The position numbers and the translations under genes were made by a program. 25,221 nt of DNA, taken from assembly GCA_963788215.1 (NCBI GenBank), contig CAWBFX010000002.1, forward strand, positions 1-25,221. The letters are read 5' to 3'. How positions within the stretch are numbered: position 1 is the stretch's first letter; every line of letters begins with the position of its first letter. A model generated the notes under the pieces. It was not told the DNA's origin and did no database searches. It worked only from the letters and a program-made list of their open reading frames with translations. Positions 7,613 to 15,009 of this stretch are shown here, in pieces. Source of the stretch: AC-32 sp963788215. Lineage in GTDB: Bacteria > Actinomycetota > Thermoleophilia > Gaiellales > Gaiellaceae.

Positions 7613-7640
7613 AAAGGGCGCGGGAGACCGCGCCCTTTCT
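7613..7640 (+). terminator. Intrinsic terminator after pilin copy 2
   Basis: An 11-bp perfect stem AAAGGGCGCGG (7613-7623), GAGA loop, CCGCGCCCTTT (7628-7638), followed by a T-rich run. The inner 18 bases are the same as in the first pilin's terminator. Confidence 0.85.
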
Positions 7641-7651
7641 CTTTGGTCCTG

Positions 7652-7679
7652 TCAAGACGTGGCTCCGGGCTGCCGATAG
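7652..7679 (+). promoter_or_regulatory. sigma28-type promoter of the 7687-8546 operon
   Basis: TCAAG (7652-7656), 15 nt, GCCGATAG (7672-7679), then 7 nt to the GTG start at 7687. Initiation about 7 nt from the -10 box would give a leaderless transcript. It lies just after the pilin terminator. Confidence 0.75.
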
Positions 7680-7686
7680 AGAGAAC

Positions 7687-8277
7687 GTGAGCCAGCGGAT
7701 GCGGATCTTCGCTGCGGCCGGAGTCGTGGCCGTGCTCGCCCTCGGCGGCGGTTTCATGCTGCTCGGGCGCGGGCCCAGCGAGCCTTCCGCAGCGCCGGTG
7801 GTCAAGCCGCTCCACCCGGTCAAGAAGCATCCGGTGGCGGCGAAGAAGGCGCCTCTCGCGAGGAAAGCGAAGCCGACGGCGAAGGTCGTGGCAAGGCCGA
7901 AAGCGAAGCCGAAGCCTGTGCCGGCCGTGATCGACGGGATGCCATCTGCGCTCGCGCTCGCGCTGCGCGGCAGGCCCGTTGTCGTTGCGGCGCTCTACGC
8001 CCCGGGCTCGTCGGTGGACGAGCTCGCAAGGGCCGAGGCCCAGGCAGGCGCCAGGGCAGCCGGCGTGCCCTTCGTCGCGCTCGACGTGACGAGCGAGAAA
8101 GTCGTCGCCCCGCTGACGTCGCTCCTGACAGGCGGCGCGTCCGCGGCCGATCGCGTCCTCGACGACCCGGCCGTGCTCGTGTTCAAGAGCCCCAAGACGC
8201 TGTTCATCCGCCTCAGCGGCTGGAACGACCGGGACACCGTCGCGCAGGCCGTCGAGAACGCGCTCAGCGGGCAATGA
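7687..8277 (+). CDS. Single-pass membrane protein with K/A/P linker and thioredoxin-like C-terminal domain, unknown function
   Basis: A 196-residue protein not recognised by name. It has a short basic cytosolic N-terminus, one membrane helix (FAAAGVVAVLALGGGFMLLG), then about 50 residues rich in Lys, Ala and Pro (residues 38-80), long enough to span part of a thick wall. The C-terminal domain (GRPVVVAALYAPGSSVDELARAEA, FVALDVTSEKV, DDPAVLVFKSPKTLFIRLSGWND) has the beta-alpha-beta pattern of a thioredoxin fold but no CXXC, so it is unlikely to be a redox enzyme. The start GTG is 7 nt from a sigma28-type -10 box. The stop overlaps the next gene (ATGA). Position between pilins and pilB and a shared promoter class suggest a pilus accessory role; that is inference. 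Confidence 0.75.
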   Translation: MSQRMRIFAAAGVVAVLALGGGFMLLGRGPSEPSAAPVVKPLHPVKKHPVAAKKAPLARKAKPTAKVVARPKAKPKPVPAVIDGMPSALALALRGRPVVVAALYAPGSSVDELARAEAQAGARAAGVPFVALDVTSEKVVAPLTSLLTGGASAADRVLDDPAVLVFKSPKTLFIRLSGWNDRDTVAQAVENALSGQ

Positions 8278-8546
8278 GCGGGGCCCCGGTGAGCGGACCC
8301 GCCACAGGCCGCGAGCTCTTCGTCCGGCACGCCCGCAAGGACGGCCGCTCGATCGTGATCATGCGCGCGGTCGACCAGGGCGACAACTGCATCGTCGAGG
8401 CCGAGGTCTTCCCACCGGGAGTGCCCTCGACAAGCCCCCTGCGTCCCGGCCCCTACACGTTCGCGGACGCCCGAGAGGCGACCGCGTTCGTGACCGAAGC
8501 CGTCGAGACGCTCATGTATCTCGGCTGCGACATCCAAGCGGCGTAA
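8274..8546 (+). CDS. 90-residue conserved-looking protein of unknown function, coupled to the 7687 gene
   Basis: The ATG overlaps the upstream stop by four bases (ATGA), so the pair is translationally coupled. The protein is small and soluble, without signal or membrane segment: GRELFVRHARKDGRSIVIMRAVDQGDNCIVEAEVFPP, then PGPYTFADAREATAFVTEAVETLMYLGCDI. The beta-rich first half followed by an amphipathic helix resembles small single-domain partners, but I recognise no family. It ends 120 bases before the end of the convergent pilB. Codon use is typical of its neighbours, so the gene is likely real. Confidence 0.7.
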   Translation: MSGAPVSGPATGRELFVRHARKDGRSIVIMRAVDQGDNCIVEAEVFPPGVPSTSPLRPGPYTFADAREATAFVTEAVETLMYLGCDIQAA

Positions 8547-8553
8547 CAGATCC

Positions 8554-8654
8554 GTCACGGTGCCAGGCACCGTCACAGAAGTGTCACACGCTTCGGGTGA
8601 TGCGCCTGCAGGCAGGGCCTTTGACGGTTTCGGCACGGTGCCAGGCGTTGTGAC
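8554..8654. repeat. Two copies of a GGTGCC-A-GGCACC type palindromic repeat between convergent genes
   Basis: ACGGTGCC-A-GGCACCGT (8557-8573) is a perfect palindrome with a single central base, flanked by GTC and CAC. A second, decayed copy ACGGTGCC-A-GGCGTTGTGAC starts at 8635. They fill the 119 bases between the 8546 stop and the pilB stop. They may serve as a bidirectional terminator or be a dispersed extragenic palindromic repeat. Confidence 0.55.
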
Positions 8655-8665
8655 GAAAGGCGCGC

Positions 8666-10453
8666 TTACGTGGTGACGCGCGCCAGCTCTTCGATCGACG
8701 TGAGGCCGGCGGCGACCTTGGCGAGGCCGTCGTCCCAGAGGGTCCTCATGCCCTCGCCGATCGCCGCGCGCTCGAGCTCTTCGCGGCTCGCCTTCGCCGC
8801 GGCCATGCTCTCGAGCAGCTCGCTCATCACGAGTAGCTGGTAGATCCCGACGCGGCCCTTGTAGCCGGTCTGGCCGCAGCGCGGGCAACCCTTCTTGCGG
8901 TAGAAGACGACGCCGTCCGCGCGGGCCGCGACCTCGGGCGAGATGCGGGCCTTGATCAGGTCATCGGTGGTCGGCGAGTACATCTCGCAGCAGTGAGTGC
9001 AGAGCTTGCGCGCTAGCCGCTGGGCCAGCACTGCCGATACCGCGGAACCGGTCAGGAACGGCTCGACGCCCATCTCGTTCAACCGCGAGATCGCGCCCGG
9101 CGCGTCGTTCGTGTGCATCGTCGAGAGCACGAGGTGGCCCGTCAGGGCCGCCTCGATCGAGATCTTCGCGGTCTCGCTGTCGCGGATCTCGCCGACCATT
9201 ACGACGTCGGGGTCCGAGCGCAGGATCGACCGCAGCGCGGCCGCGAAGGTCAGCCCGGCGCGCGGGTTGATCTGCACCTGGTTGATGCCTGCGAGCCTGA
9301 ACTCCACCGGATCCTCGACCGTGATGATGTTGATCTCGGGACGGTTGATCTCCGTCAGCGCCGCGTAGAGCGTCGTCGACTTGCCGGCGCCCGTCGGGCC
9401 CGTCGCCAGGATGGCGCCCGTCGGCCGGCGGATGATCTCGTCGAGCTTCGCGCGCATGTCTTCGCTGAGCCCGAGATCGGCGAGCGTGGGCGCCTTCTTC
9501 GACTTGTCGAGGAGGCGCATCACGATCGACTCGCCCTCGACCGTCGGCAGAGTCGCGACGCGGATGTCGAGCAGGCGCCCGGCGGCGGCCGCATTCAGCG
9601 AGATGCGGCCGTCCTGGGGCTTGCGGCGCTCGGCGATGTCGAGCTTCGCGAGCACCTTCAGGCGCGTCGTCACGCCGGGCATCATCCGCTTCGGGATGCG
9701 CTGCACCTCGTGCAGCACGCCGTCGACGCGGAGCCGGACGACGAGCGAGTCCTCCTGGGGCTCGAAGTGGACGTCGCTCGCCCCGTCCTCGGCCGCCTGG
9801 AAGATGATCGAGTTGACGAGCCGGACGAGCGGGACGTCCGAGATGCCGTCGTCGACCTCGAGGTCGTCGCCTTCCTCCTCCTCGTCCTCGAAGAGCCCCG
9901 CCTCCTCGTCGATCGCCGCGCGGGCGCCGAACGCCTCCGAGGCACGGACCAAGCGCTTGATCTCGTTCGCGATGTCCTCGCGCGACGCGACCGCGACCTC
10001 GAGCTGGAGGCCCGTCCCCAGCCGAAGCTCGTCGATTGCCTGGACGTTCCCGGGGTCCGCGACCGCGATCCGGAGCGAGTCGCCCTCGAGCGCGTACGGA
10101 ATGGCGTTGACGCGCTCGAGGACGTGCAGCGGCAGCTTCTCGGCGGCCTCTTGCTGGACGCCCATGACCGCCAGGTCGACGAACGGCAGCTGGAAGCGGC
10201 TGGCCAGCGTTCGCGCGATCCCCTCCGGGGTCGCGACGCCCTCCTCGAGGACGGCGGTCGAGAACGGCGTCCCCTGCTTCGCGCGGCCGCGCGCAGGCGC
10301 CAGCCGGTCAGGCGGGACGAGGCCGGTCGCCTCGATCAGGTCCGCGACCAACTCACCGATCTCATTGACCGGAAATGCCGGGGGCAGTGCCGTTTCGTCC
10401 GCAGCGTGCTTTGGCCCGGCGCGGCCGGATGTGCGCAGTTTGGGGAGGTCCAT
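8666..10453 (-). CDS. pilB: PilB, pilus extension ATPase
   Basis: A 595-residue GspE/PilB ATPase driving pilus polymerisation. Order: N-terminal MshEN-like domain (about 30-170), a very acidic linker (181-203, Glu/Asp run), N2 domain (SDVHFEPQEDSLVVRLRVDG), Walker A GPTGAGKST at 352-360, Asp box IITVEDPVEF, Walker B VVMVGEIRD near 417-425, His box GHLVLSTMHT near 439-448, and a zinc site with Cys485, Cys488, Cys523 and Cys526 (CTHC and CPRC). The start MDLPKLRTSG (10453) is preferred over the longer ATG at 10480 because the latter lies within a sigma28-type -10 box. It is monocistronic, divergent from the propeller gene and convergent with the 7687 operon. Confidence 0.95.
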   Translation of the reverse strand: MDLPKLRTSGRAGPKHAADETALPPAFPVNEIGELVADLIEATGLVPPDRLAPARGRAKQGTPFSTAVLEEGVATPEGIARTLASRFQLPFVDLAVMGVQQEAAEKLPLHVLERVNAIPYALEGDSLRIAVADPGNVQAIDELRLGTGLQLEVAVASREDIANEIKRLVRASEAFGARAAIDEEAGLFEDEEEEGDDLEVDDGISDVPLVRLVNSIIFQAAEDGASDVHFEPQEDSLVVRLRVDGVLHEVQRIPKRMMPGVTTRLKVLAKLDIAERRKPQDGRISLNAAAAGRLLDIRVATLPTVEGESIVMRLLDKSKKAPTLADLGLSEDMRAKLDEIIRRPTGAILATGPTGAGKSTTLYAALTEINRPEINIITVEDPVEFRLAGINQVQINPRAGLTFAAALRSILRSDPDVVMVGEIRDSETAKISIEAALTGHLVLSTMHTNDAPGAISRLNEMGVEPFLTGSAVSAVLAQRLARKLCTHCCEMYSPTTDDLIKARISPEVAARADGVVFYRKKGCPRCGQTGYKGRVGIYQLLVMSELLESMAAAKASREELERAAIGEGMRTLWDDGLAKVAAGLTSIEELARVTT

Positions 10454-10470
10454 CAAGTACCTCGTTCGAG

Positions 10471-10498
10471 TTATCGGCATCCGAGGCCCGGCGCTGTA
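10471..10498 (-). promoter_or_regulatory. sigma28-type promoter of pilB
   Basis: On the minus strand GCCGATAA (10478-10471), the exact FliA/WhiG -10 consensus, preceded after 16 nt by TACA (10498-10495), close to TAAA. The ATG used for pilB begins 17 nt downstream. Confidence 0.6.
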
Positions 10499-10519
10499 GG
10501 CGCCGGGTCACCCGCGCGG

Positions 10520-10525
10520 TAGGGT
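10520..10525 (+). promoter_or_regulatory. Possible leaderless -10 element of the propeller gene
   Basis: TAGGGT fits TANNNT and ends 8 nt before the GTG start at 10534, a layout common for leaderless actinobacterial genes. No -35 box is evident. Confidence 0.3.
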
Positions 10526-10533
10526 TGGAAAGC

Positions 10534-12066
10534 GTGAGGAGGAGGGGATCGGGTCTGAAATTGCTCCTGGCCGCAGGCGTCGCGCTTGCCCTGACGAGCC
10601 TGCCGGCGGCGAGCGGAGCCTCCGCCCCGGTCGTGCGCGAGAGCGTCTCCTCGGCCGGCGGGCAGGCGAACGGCCACAGCCTGGCCGCCTCGATCAGCGC
10701 CGACGGCCGCTACGTCGCCTTCTACTCGAGCGCGACGAACCTCGTGGCCGCGGACACGAACGGGGCGCGCGACGTCTTCGTGCACGACAACCAGACCGGC
10801 GCCACGACCCGCGTGAGCGTGTCGAGCTCGGGAGGCCAGGCGAACGGTCAGAGCTTCTCGCCGGCCCTGAGCGCCGACGGCCGCTACGTCGCCTTCTACT
10901 CGGACGCCACGAACCTCGTCGCCGGCGACACGAACAACGCGGACGACGTCTTCGTCCACGACCGGCAGACGGGCGCGACGACGCGCGTGAGCGTCTCGTC
11001 GTCCGGCGCCCAGTCCGACGGCGGGAGCTACCTGCCCGCGATCGACGGCGACGGCCGCTACGTCGCGTTCGTCTCGGACGCCACCAATCTGGTACCCGGC
11101 GACGCGAACCGGCTGCGCGACGTCTTCGTCCGCGACCTCGCGACCGGGACGACGACGCGCGTCGACGTCGCGACGAACGGCGACGAGGCGCAGGGCGGGC
11201 CGAGCACGGCGCCTGCGCTCAGTGCCGACGGCCAGCTCGTCGCGTTCTCGTCATTCGCCTTCAACCTGATCGCGACGGACACGAACTTCGAGTCGGACGT
11301 GTTCGTGCACGACTTCCAGACCGGCGATACGAGCCGCGTGAGCGAGAGCGCGGGCGGCTTCGAGGTCGACGGCAACAGCTTCGACCCGTCGCTGAGCGGC
11401 AACGGCCGCTACGTGGCGTTCGACTCCGACGCCTTCGACCTCGTCCCTGACGATGCCAACGACGCGGTGGACGTCTTCGTCGTCGACCGGCAGACCGGTC
11501 TCGTGACGCGCGCGAGCCTCGACGACGCGGGCTCGGAGGCGAACGACGGCAGCGCGAAACCGTCCCTCAACGGCGACGGCCGGTTCGTGGCCTTCTCGTC
11601 CGAGTCGACGAACCTCGTCCCGGGCGACACGAACGGGGCGGTCGACATCTTCATCCACGACAACCTCAGCGGAGCGACCACGCGCCTGAGCGTGAAGGCC
11701 AACGGCGTGGAGGCCGACGGCGACAGCATCAGGCCGGTTCTCAGCGCCGACGCGCACTTCGTCGCGTTCGACTCGCAGGCCGACAACCTCGTCTCGGGAG
11801 ACGGGAACGGTTTCAGCGACGTCTTCCTGCGCGACGCGACCGTCGCGCCGCCGCCTCCGCCGCCCGCGGTGCGGTGCCACGTGCCGAGGGTCGTCGGCCT
11901 GCGGCTCGCGGCCGCGCGCACCCGCATCGGCCGCGCCCACTGCCGCGTCGGGCGCATCCACCGGGTGCACTCGAAGCGCGTCGGCCGCGTGCTCCGCCAG
12001 AGCCCCCGCGCTGGGGCCGTCAAGCCCAAGGGCGCGAAGGTCAGCCTGACCGTCGGCCGGCGCTAG
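10534..12066 (+). CDS. Secreted seven-repeat beta-propeller (PD40/TolB-like) with C-terminal PASTA domain
   Basis: The 510 residues start with a signal peptide (LKLLLAAGVALALTSLPAASGASA). Seven repeats of about 60 residues follow, each with GRYVAF-like and ATNLV-like strands and a D-x-N-x-x-x-D-V-F-V loop (DTNGARDVF, DTNNADDVF, DANRLRDVF, DTNFESDVF, DANDAVDVF, DTNGAVDIF, DGNGFSDVF). That predicts a seven-bladed propeller with a possible metal-binding loop per blade. After a run of prolines comes a PASTA domain (VPRVVGLRLAAARTRIG to GAKVSLTVG), a fold that binds peptidoglycan or muropeptide. GTG 10534 is chosen because the signal peptide begins there. It lies between pilB and pilD, and its stop overlaps the pilD stop. 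It could be a wall-attached adhesin or a pilus-associated factor; the role is not known. Confidence 0.85.
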   Translation: MRRRGSGLKLLLAAGVALALTSLPAASGASAPVVRESVSSAGGQANGHSLAASISADGRYVAFYSSATNLVAADTNGARDVFVHDNQTGATTRVSVSSSGGQANGQSFSPALSADGRYVAFYSDATNLVAGDTNNADDVFVHDRQTGATTRVSVSSSGAQSDGGSYLPAIDGDGRYVAFVSDATNLVPGDANRLRDVFVRDLATGTTTRVDVATNGDEAQGGPSTAPALSADGQLVAFSSFAFNLIATDTNFESDVFVHDFQTGDTSRVSESAGGFEVDGNSFDPSLSGNGRYVAFDSDAFDLVPDDANDAVDVFVVDRQTGLVTRASLDDAGSEANDGSAKPSLNGDGRFVAFSSESTNLVPGDTNGAVDIFIHDNLSGATTRLSVKANGVEADGDSIRPVLSADAHFVAFDSQADNLVSGDGNGFSDVFLRDATVAPPPPPPAVRCHVPRVVGLRLAAARTRIGRAHCRVGRIHRVHSKRVGRVLRQSPRAGAVKPKGAKVSLTVGRR

Positions 12067-12809
12067 AAGCGCGAGAGGTACGCGTCCAGCAGCGGGTGGC
12101 CCACGAACAGGGCCACGATCGCGCCGATCGCCAGGAACGGCGCGAAGGGGATTCCCATCTTGCGCGCGGCCGAGCCGTGCCGGGCCAGCAGGACGACGCT
12201 TGGGATGACCGCGGCGATCATGCCGAGCATCAGCCCGACGGAGACGTAGCGCCCGAGCATCGCGCCGAGGAGCAGCGCGAGCTTCACGTCGCCCATGCCC
12301 ATCCCAGCCGGATAGGCGAGCGCGGCCGCGAACAGGAAGCCGGCCGCTCCAAGCGCGCCCAACGCCCACTCGGGGCTCGGGTAGAGCGCGGTCTGCGCGA
12401 CCAGGACGACGACTGCGGCCGGCAGCACGAGCCGGTTCGGGACGATCCGGTGCCGGAGGTCGATCGCGCTGAGGACGACCAGGACGGCGCAGAAGAAGGA
12501 CGCGACGAACGCCTCGCCGCTCAGCCCGAAGTGGACGAAGCAGGCGGCAGCGAGGCCTGCGATGGCGAGCTCGACCGCGGGATAGATCCAGCCGATCGCC
12601 ACGTGGCACGAGCGGCAACGGCCGCGCAGGAGCAGATAGGAGAGGACGGGCACGTTGTCGTACCACGCGAGCTCAACGCCGCAGCTCGGGCAGGCGGAGC
12701 GCGGTTTCACGACCGAGCGCTTGAGCGGCACGCGGGCCGCGACCACGTTGGCGAAGCTGCCAAGCGCGAGGGCAGGCCAGAACGCGAGCACGCCGAGAGC
12801 GAAGTCCAC
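12063..12809 (-). CDS. pilD: PilD, prepilin peptidase and N-methyltransferase
   Basis: A 248-residue polytopic membrane protease that cleaves the prepilin leaders and methylates the new N-terminus. The N-terminal methyltransferase part has the zinc site with Cys40, Cys43, Cys65 and Cys68 (CPSC, CRSC). The catalytic aspartates are Asp117 (SAIDLRHRIVPN) and Asp174 in GMGDVK. About seven to eight hydrophobic helices are visible. The start is GTG at 12809, 7 nt from a sigma28-type -10 box, so a leaderless message is predicted. It is the only prepilin peptidase here and would serve all five prepilins of the window. Its stop overlaps that of the convergent propeller gene through a shared CTAG. Confidence 0.96.
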   Translation of the reverse strand: MDFALGVLAFWPALALGSFANVVAARVPLKRSVVKPRSACPSCGVELAWYDNVPVLSYLLLRGRCRSCHVAIGWIYPAVELAIAGLAAACFVHFGLSGEAFVASFFCAVLVVLSAIDLRHRIVPNRLVLPAAVVVLVAQTALYPSPEWALGALGAAGFLFAAALAYPAGMGMGDVKLALLLGAMLGRYVSVGLMLGMIAAVIPSVVLLARHGSAARKMGIPFAPFLAIGAIVALFVGHPLLDAYLSRF

Positions 12810-12816
12810 GAGCGTT

Positions 12817-12843
12817 CTATCGGCGGGAGAGGCGGCGGCTTTA
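12817..12843 (-). promoter_or_regulatory. sigma28-type promoter of pilD, overlapping the upstream stop codon
   Basis: On the minus strand TAAA (12843-12840), exactly 15 nt, GCCGATAG (12824-12817), 7 nt, GTG. This is the best full match to TAAA-N15-GCCGATAA in the window. The TAAA includes the TAA stop of the PilX-like gene. Confidence 0.75.
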
Positions 12844-14370
12844 GCCGCTGAACATCTGCGGCGGGTTCGGCTGAGCGTAGACCGCGGGGTTCCCGGGCTG
12901 GCCCACCGGCACCGTCGTGATGGTCCCGAACGAGCTCGTGTTCACGTTGTTCGAGAGGATGATCTGCGCGCCGACCATCGGCCCGTCCGACCAGCCGTTG
13001 TTGCCGAGCTCGATGTTCCCGGACGAATAGAGCGCGCCCTGGAACGCCGCGTTGTTCGAGAGCTCGATCCCGTCGCCGGTGTTGACCTGGCCGCCGGTCG
13101 CGTTGGTCACGATCGTGAGCATCTCGCTGTTCGGGTCCCAGGCGCCTGCGTTGCAAGTCGATCCGGAGATCCCGCCGCACAGCATCCCGTTCACGAGGAA
13201 GGTTCCCGAGAGGTAGATCGTCGCCTGCCCGTTGTACTGCGCGAGCGAGTTCGTCTCCTTCAGGCTGCCGTCGATGAACATCGTCCCGGCGACGGTCAGG
13301 ACCTTCGTGGTCGCGTTCCACGCCAGCTCGCCGCTCGGATTGCCCGCGCTGCCGACGATGCATGTATAGGACGTCGACGGCGTCAGGTCGAAGACGGTCG
13401 CGACGCTGTCGTCGCGCGTCGGGTAGTTGGTGTCCCAGGTGGGCGTCGTGCCGGTCTTGGTGGTGCAGTCCTGCTTCGGCCCCGGGATCGCGTTCTGGTA
13501 CCAGGTGTTGTAGTCCGTCTGTGGGGCCGCGAAGACCGGAACGCTGCTGTTGACGCCGGCCACGTAGGTCGGCGGGTTCATCTTGGAGTAGAGGTGGCGC
13601 GCGTCCTGGTTGCCCGAGCACGGGTTCGCCCAGGAGCCGCCGCCGTAGCGGCACTGGCCGCCGACGTACGTCTCGACACGGGTGTTCATGCTCGTCGAAG
13701 CGCCGACCGCCGCGTTGTTCGAGAGGTCGAGGTTGCCGTTGACGAGCAGCGAGCTCGGCTGCATCGTGACGTTGTTCGAGAGGCAAAGGTTGCCGGCGAC
13801 GTACATCCGGGAGCCGCCGGAGACGTTGTTGTTCAGCGTCTCGTCGCACGCGTTGCCGGTGCGCGTCGCGAACATGTAGTTCCAGGCGGGATTGTTCAAA
13901 GGCTGCGTGTAGCTCGGAGTGATCGTCACCTTCGCCGTCAGCTTCTTCGCGACGTAACCCGAGGCGTTGCCCTTGGCGACGTTGCGGTAGTAGCCGGTAG
14001 AGGTGACCGTCCAGATCGCGGTCGAGCGGTCGAGGACGCCGCCCCAGACGACGTAGCCGTCGCCGTACGGCGCCGAGCACGTGGTTGCGAGGTTGCTCGA
14101 GCAGCTCGTGCGGTTCGGAAGGAGGTCGGGCTGGAGCGAGTTGTTCGACGGCAGGTTGAGCACCGCCATCGCGTTGTTGATCCCGGCCTCGGCGAGCGAG
14201 AACGCCTTCTGCTTCGAGCTGCTCTGAACCGACTCGGTCGAGTTCGAGGTCGAGTACACCATCGCGGTGGTGCCCGCGATGCCGAGGACGGTCGTCATTC
14301 CGATGGCCATCACGAGCGCCATTCCACGCTCATCGCGCAGTCGCAGGCGTAGCCGAGGCAAGAGCCGCAT
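12841..14370 (-). CDS. Large PilX-like prepilin (PilX_N leader, repetitive C-terminal domain)
   Basis: 509 residues. The N-terminus has a basic leader (MRLLPRLRLRLRDERG), a presumed cleavage Gly16/Met17 and a hydrophobic helix MALVMAIGMTTVLGIAGTTAMV. There is no Glu at position +5, as in other PilX_N proteins. The rest is far larger than a normal minor pilin. It is rich in Asn, Ser, Thr and Gly, with recurring L-S/G-N-N segments (LCLSNNV, LDLSNNA, IELSNNA, IELGNNG, IILSNNV), suggesting a solenoid like those of DUF7305-type or polymer-forming proteins. The start at 14370 gives a 16-residue leader; an in-frame ATG at 14406 would add 12 residues. It is last in the second pilT operon. It may be a tip adhesin; that is inference. 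Confidence 0.8.
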   Translation of the reverse strand: MRLLPRLRLRLRDERGMALVMAIGMTTVLGIAGTTAMVYSTSNSTESVQSSSKQKAFSLAEAGINNAMAVLNLPSNNSLQPDLLPNRTSCSSNLATTCSAPYGDGYVVWGGVLDRSTAIWTVTSTGYYRNVAKGNASGYVAKKLTAKVTITPSYTQPLNNPAWNYMFATRTGNACDETLNNNVSGGSRMYVAGNLCLSNNVTMQPSSLLVNGNLDLSNNAAVGASTSMNTRVETYVGGQCRYGGGSWANPCSGNQDARHLYSKMNPPTYVAGVNSSVPVFAAPQTDYNTWYQNAIPGPKQDCTTKTGTTPTWDTNYPTRDDSVATVFDLTPSTSYTCIVGSAGNPSGELAWNATTKVLTVAGTMFIDGSLKETNSLAQYNGQATIYLSGTFLVNGMLCGGISGSTCNAGAWDPNSEMLTIVTNATGGQVNTGDGIELSNNAAFQGALYSSGNIELGNNGWSDGPMVGAQIILSNNVNTSSFGTITTVPVGQPGNPAVYAQPNPPQMFSG

Positions 14371-14421
14371 GTCCCAGGCATCGGAGGCGCGGCGAGCCCC
14401 CGGCATCCCTCAAACCAGTGG

Positions 14422-15009
14422 TTACGAGCGCGAGCTGTTGCGCAGGACGATGTCGTCCGTGAGCTCGTACAGGTCGACGCTCTTGGTCGGCTTCAGGTCG
14501 ATCGGGAAGTCCACGTGCAGCTTCGCCAGCGAGGCGGTCGACTGAGCGGTGTAGCCGAAGATGCACAGCGCACCGCTGCAGACCGGAGCGCTTGCGCTCG
14601 GAGCGAGGTAGTCCGCCCACTTCGAGCCGCCCGTGCACGAGGTGCCGGACACGCGGTAGAGCGCGTAGCGGTTCGTCGAGACGCTCCGCGTGCACCAGGT
14701 GATCGAGCCCGAGCCCGTCACGCAGTACGACGGGAGCGTGATCGTGATCGAGGAGGCCTGGCTGAGCGACGGAGAACCCGCGCTGACGACGCTCGCGCAG
14801 TGCACCTCGCGGCGCATCTTGTCGAGTGCGAGCCTCGCGGTCAGCTGGGCCTGGAAGCGGTTGTTCATGTCGCTCTCCGAGTTCGTGGCCGCGACGAAGA
14901 CCGTGGTCAGGCTGCCCATGACGACGCCCATGATCACGAGCGCGGTCAGCATCTCGACGAGCGTGTAGCCCGACTCGCCGCGCGCCCGGCGGAGGACGGC
15001 GCGGATCAT
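14422..15009 (-). CDS. PilW/PilJ-like minor prepilin
   Basis: 195 residues with the leader MIRAVLRRARGESG, cleavage after Gly14, mature YTLVE with Glu at +5, and the hydrophobic helix MLTALVIMGVVMGSLTTVFVAA. The C-terminal domain has six cysteines (EVHC, PSYC, ITWC, TSC, APVC, ALC), suggesting several disulfides in an exported domain. The start overlaps the stop of the upstream PASTA protein gene (ATGA). Minor pilins of the PilW type are thought to initiate fibres with PilV- and PilX-like partners. Here PilX follows directly, and a PilV-like gene sits next to pilC. Confidence 0.85.
   Translation of the reverse strand: MIRAVLRRARGESGYTLVEMLTALVIMGVVMGSLTTVFVAATNSESDMNNRFQAQLTARLALDKMRREVHCASVVSAGSPSLSQASSITITLPSYCVTGSGSITWCTRSVSTNRYALYRVSGTSCTGGSKWADYLAPSASAPVCSGALCIFGYTAQSTASLAKLHVDFPIDLKPTKSVDLYELTDDIVLRNSSRS

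Noticed and set aside
9033..9040. GCCGATAC inside pilB on the plus strand, similar to the sigma28 -10 box
   Set aside because: It lies in pilB coding sequence, antisense, with no TAAA or TCAAG-like box 15-16 nt upstream and no gene start downstream.
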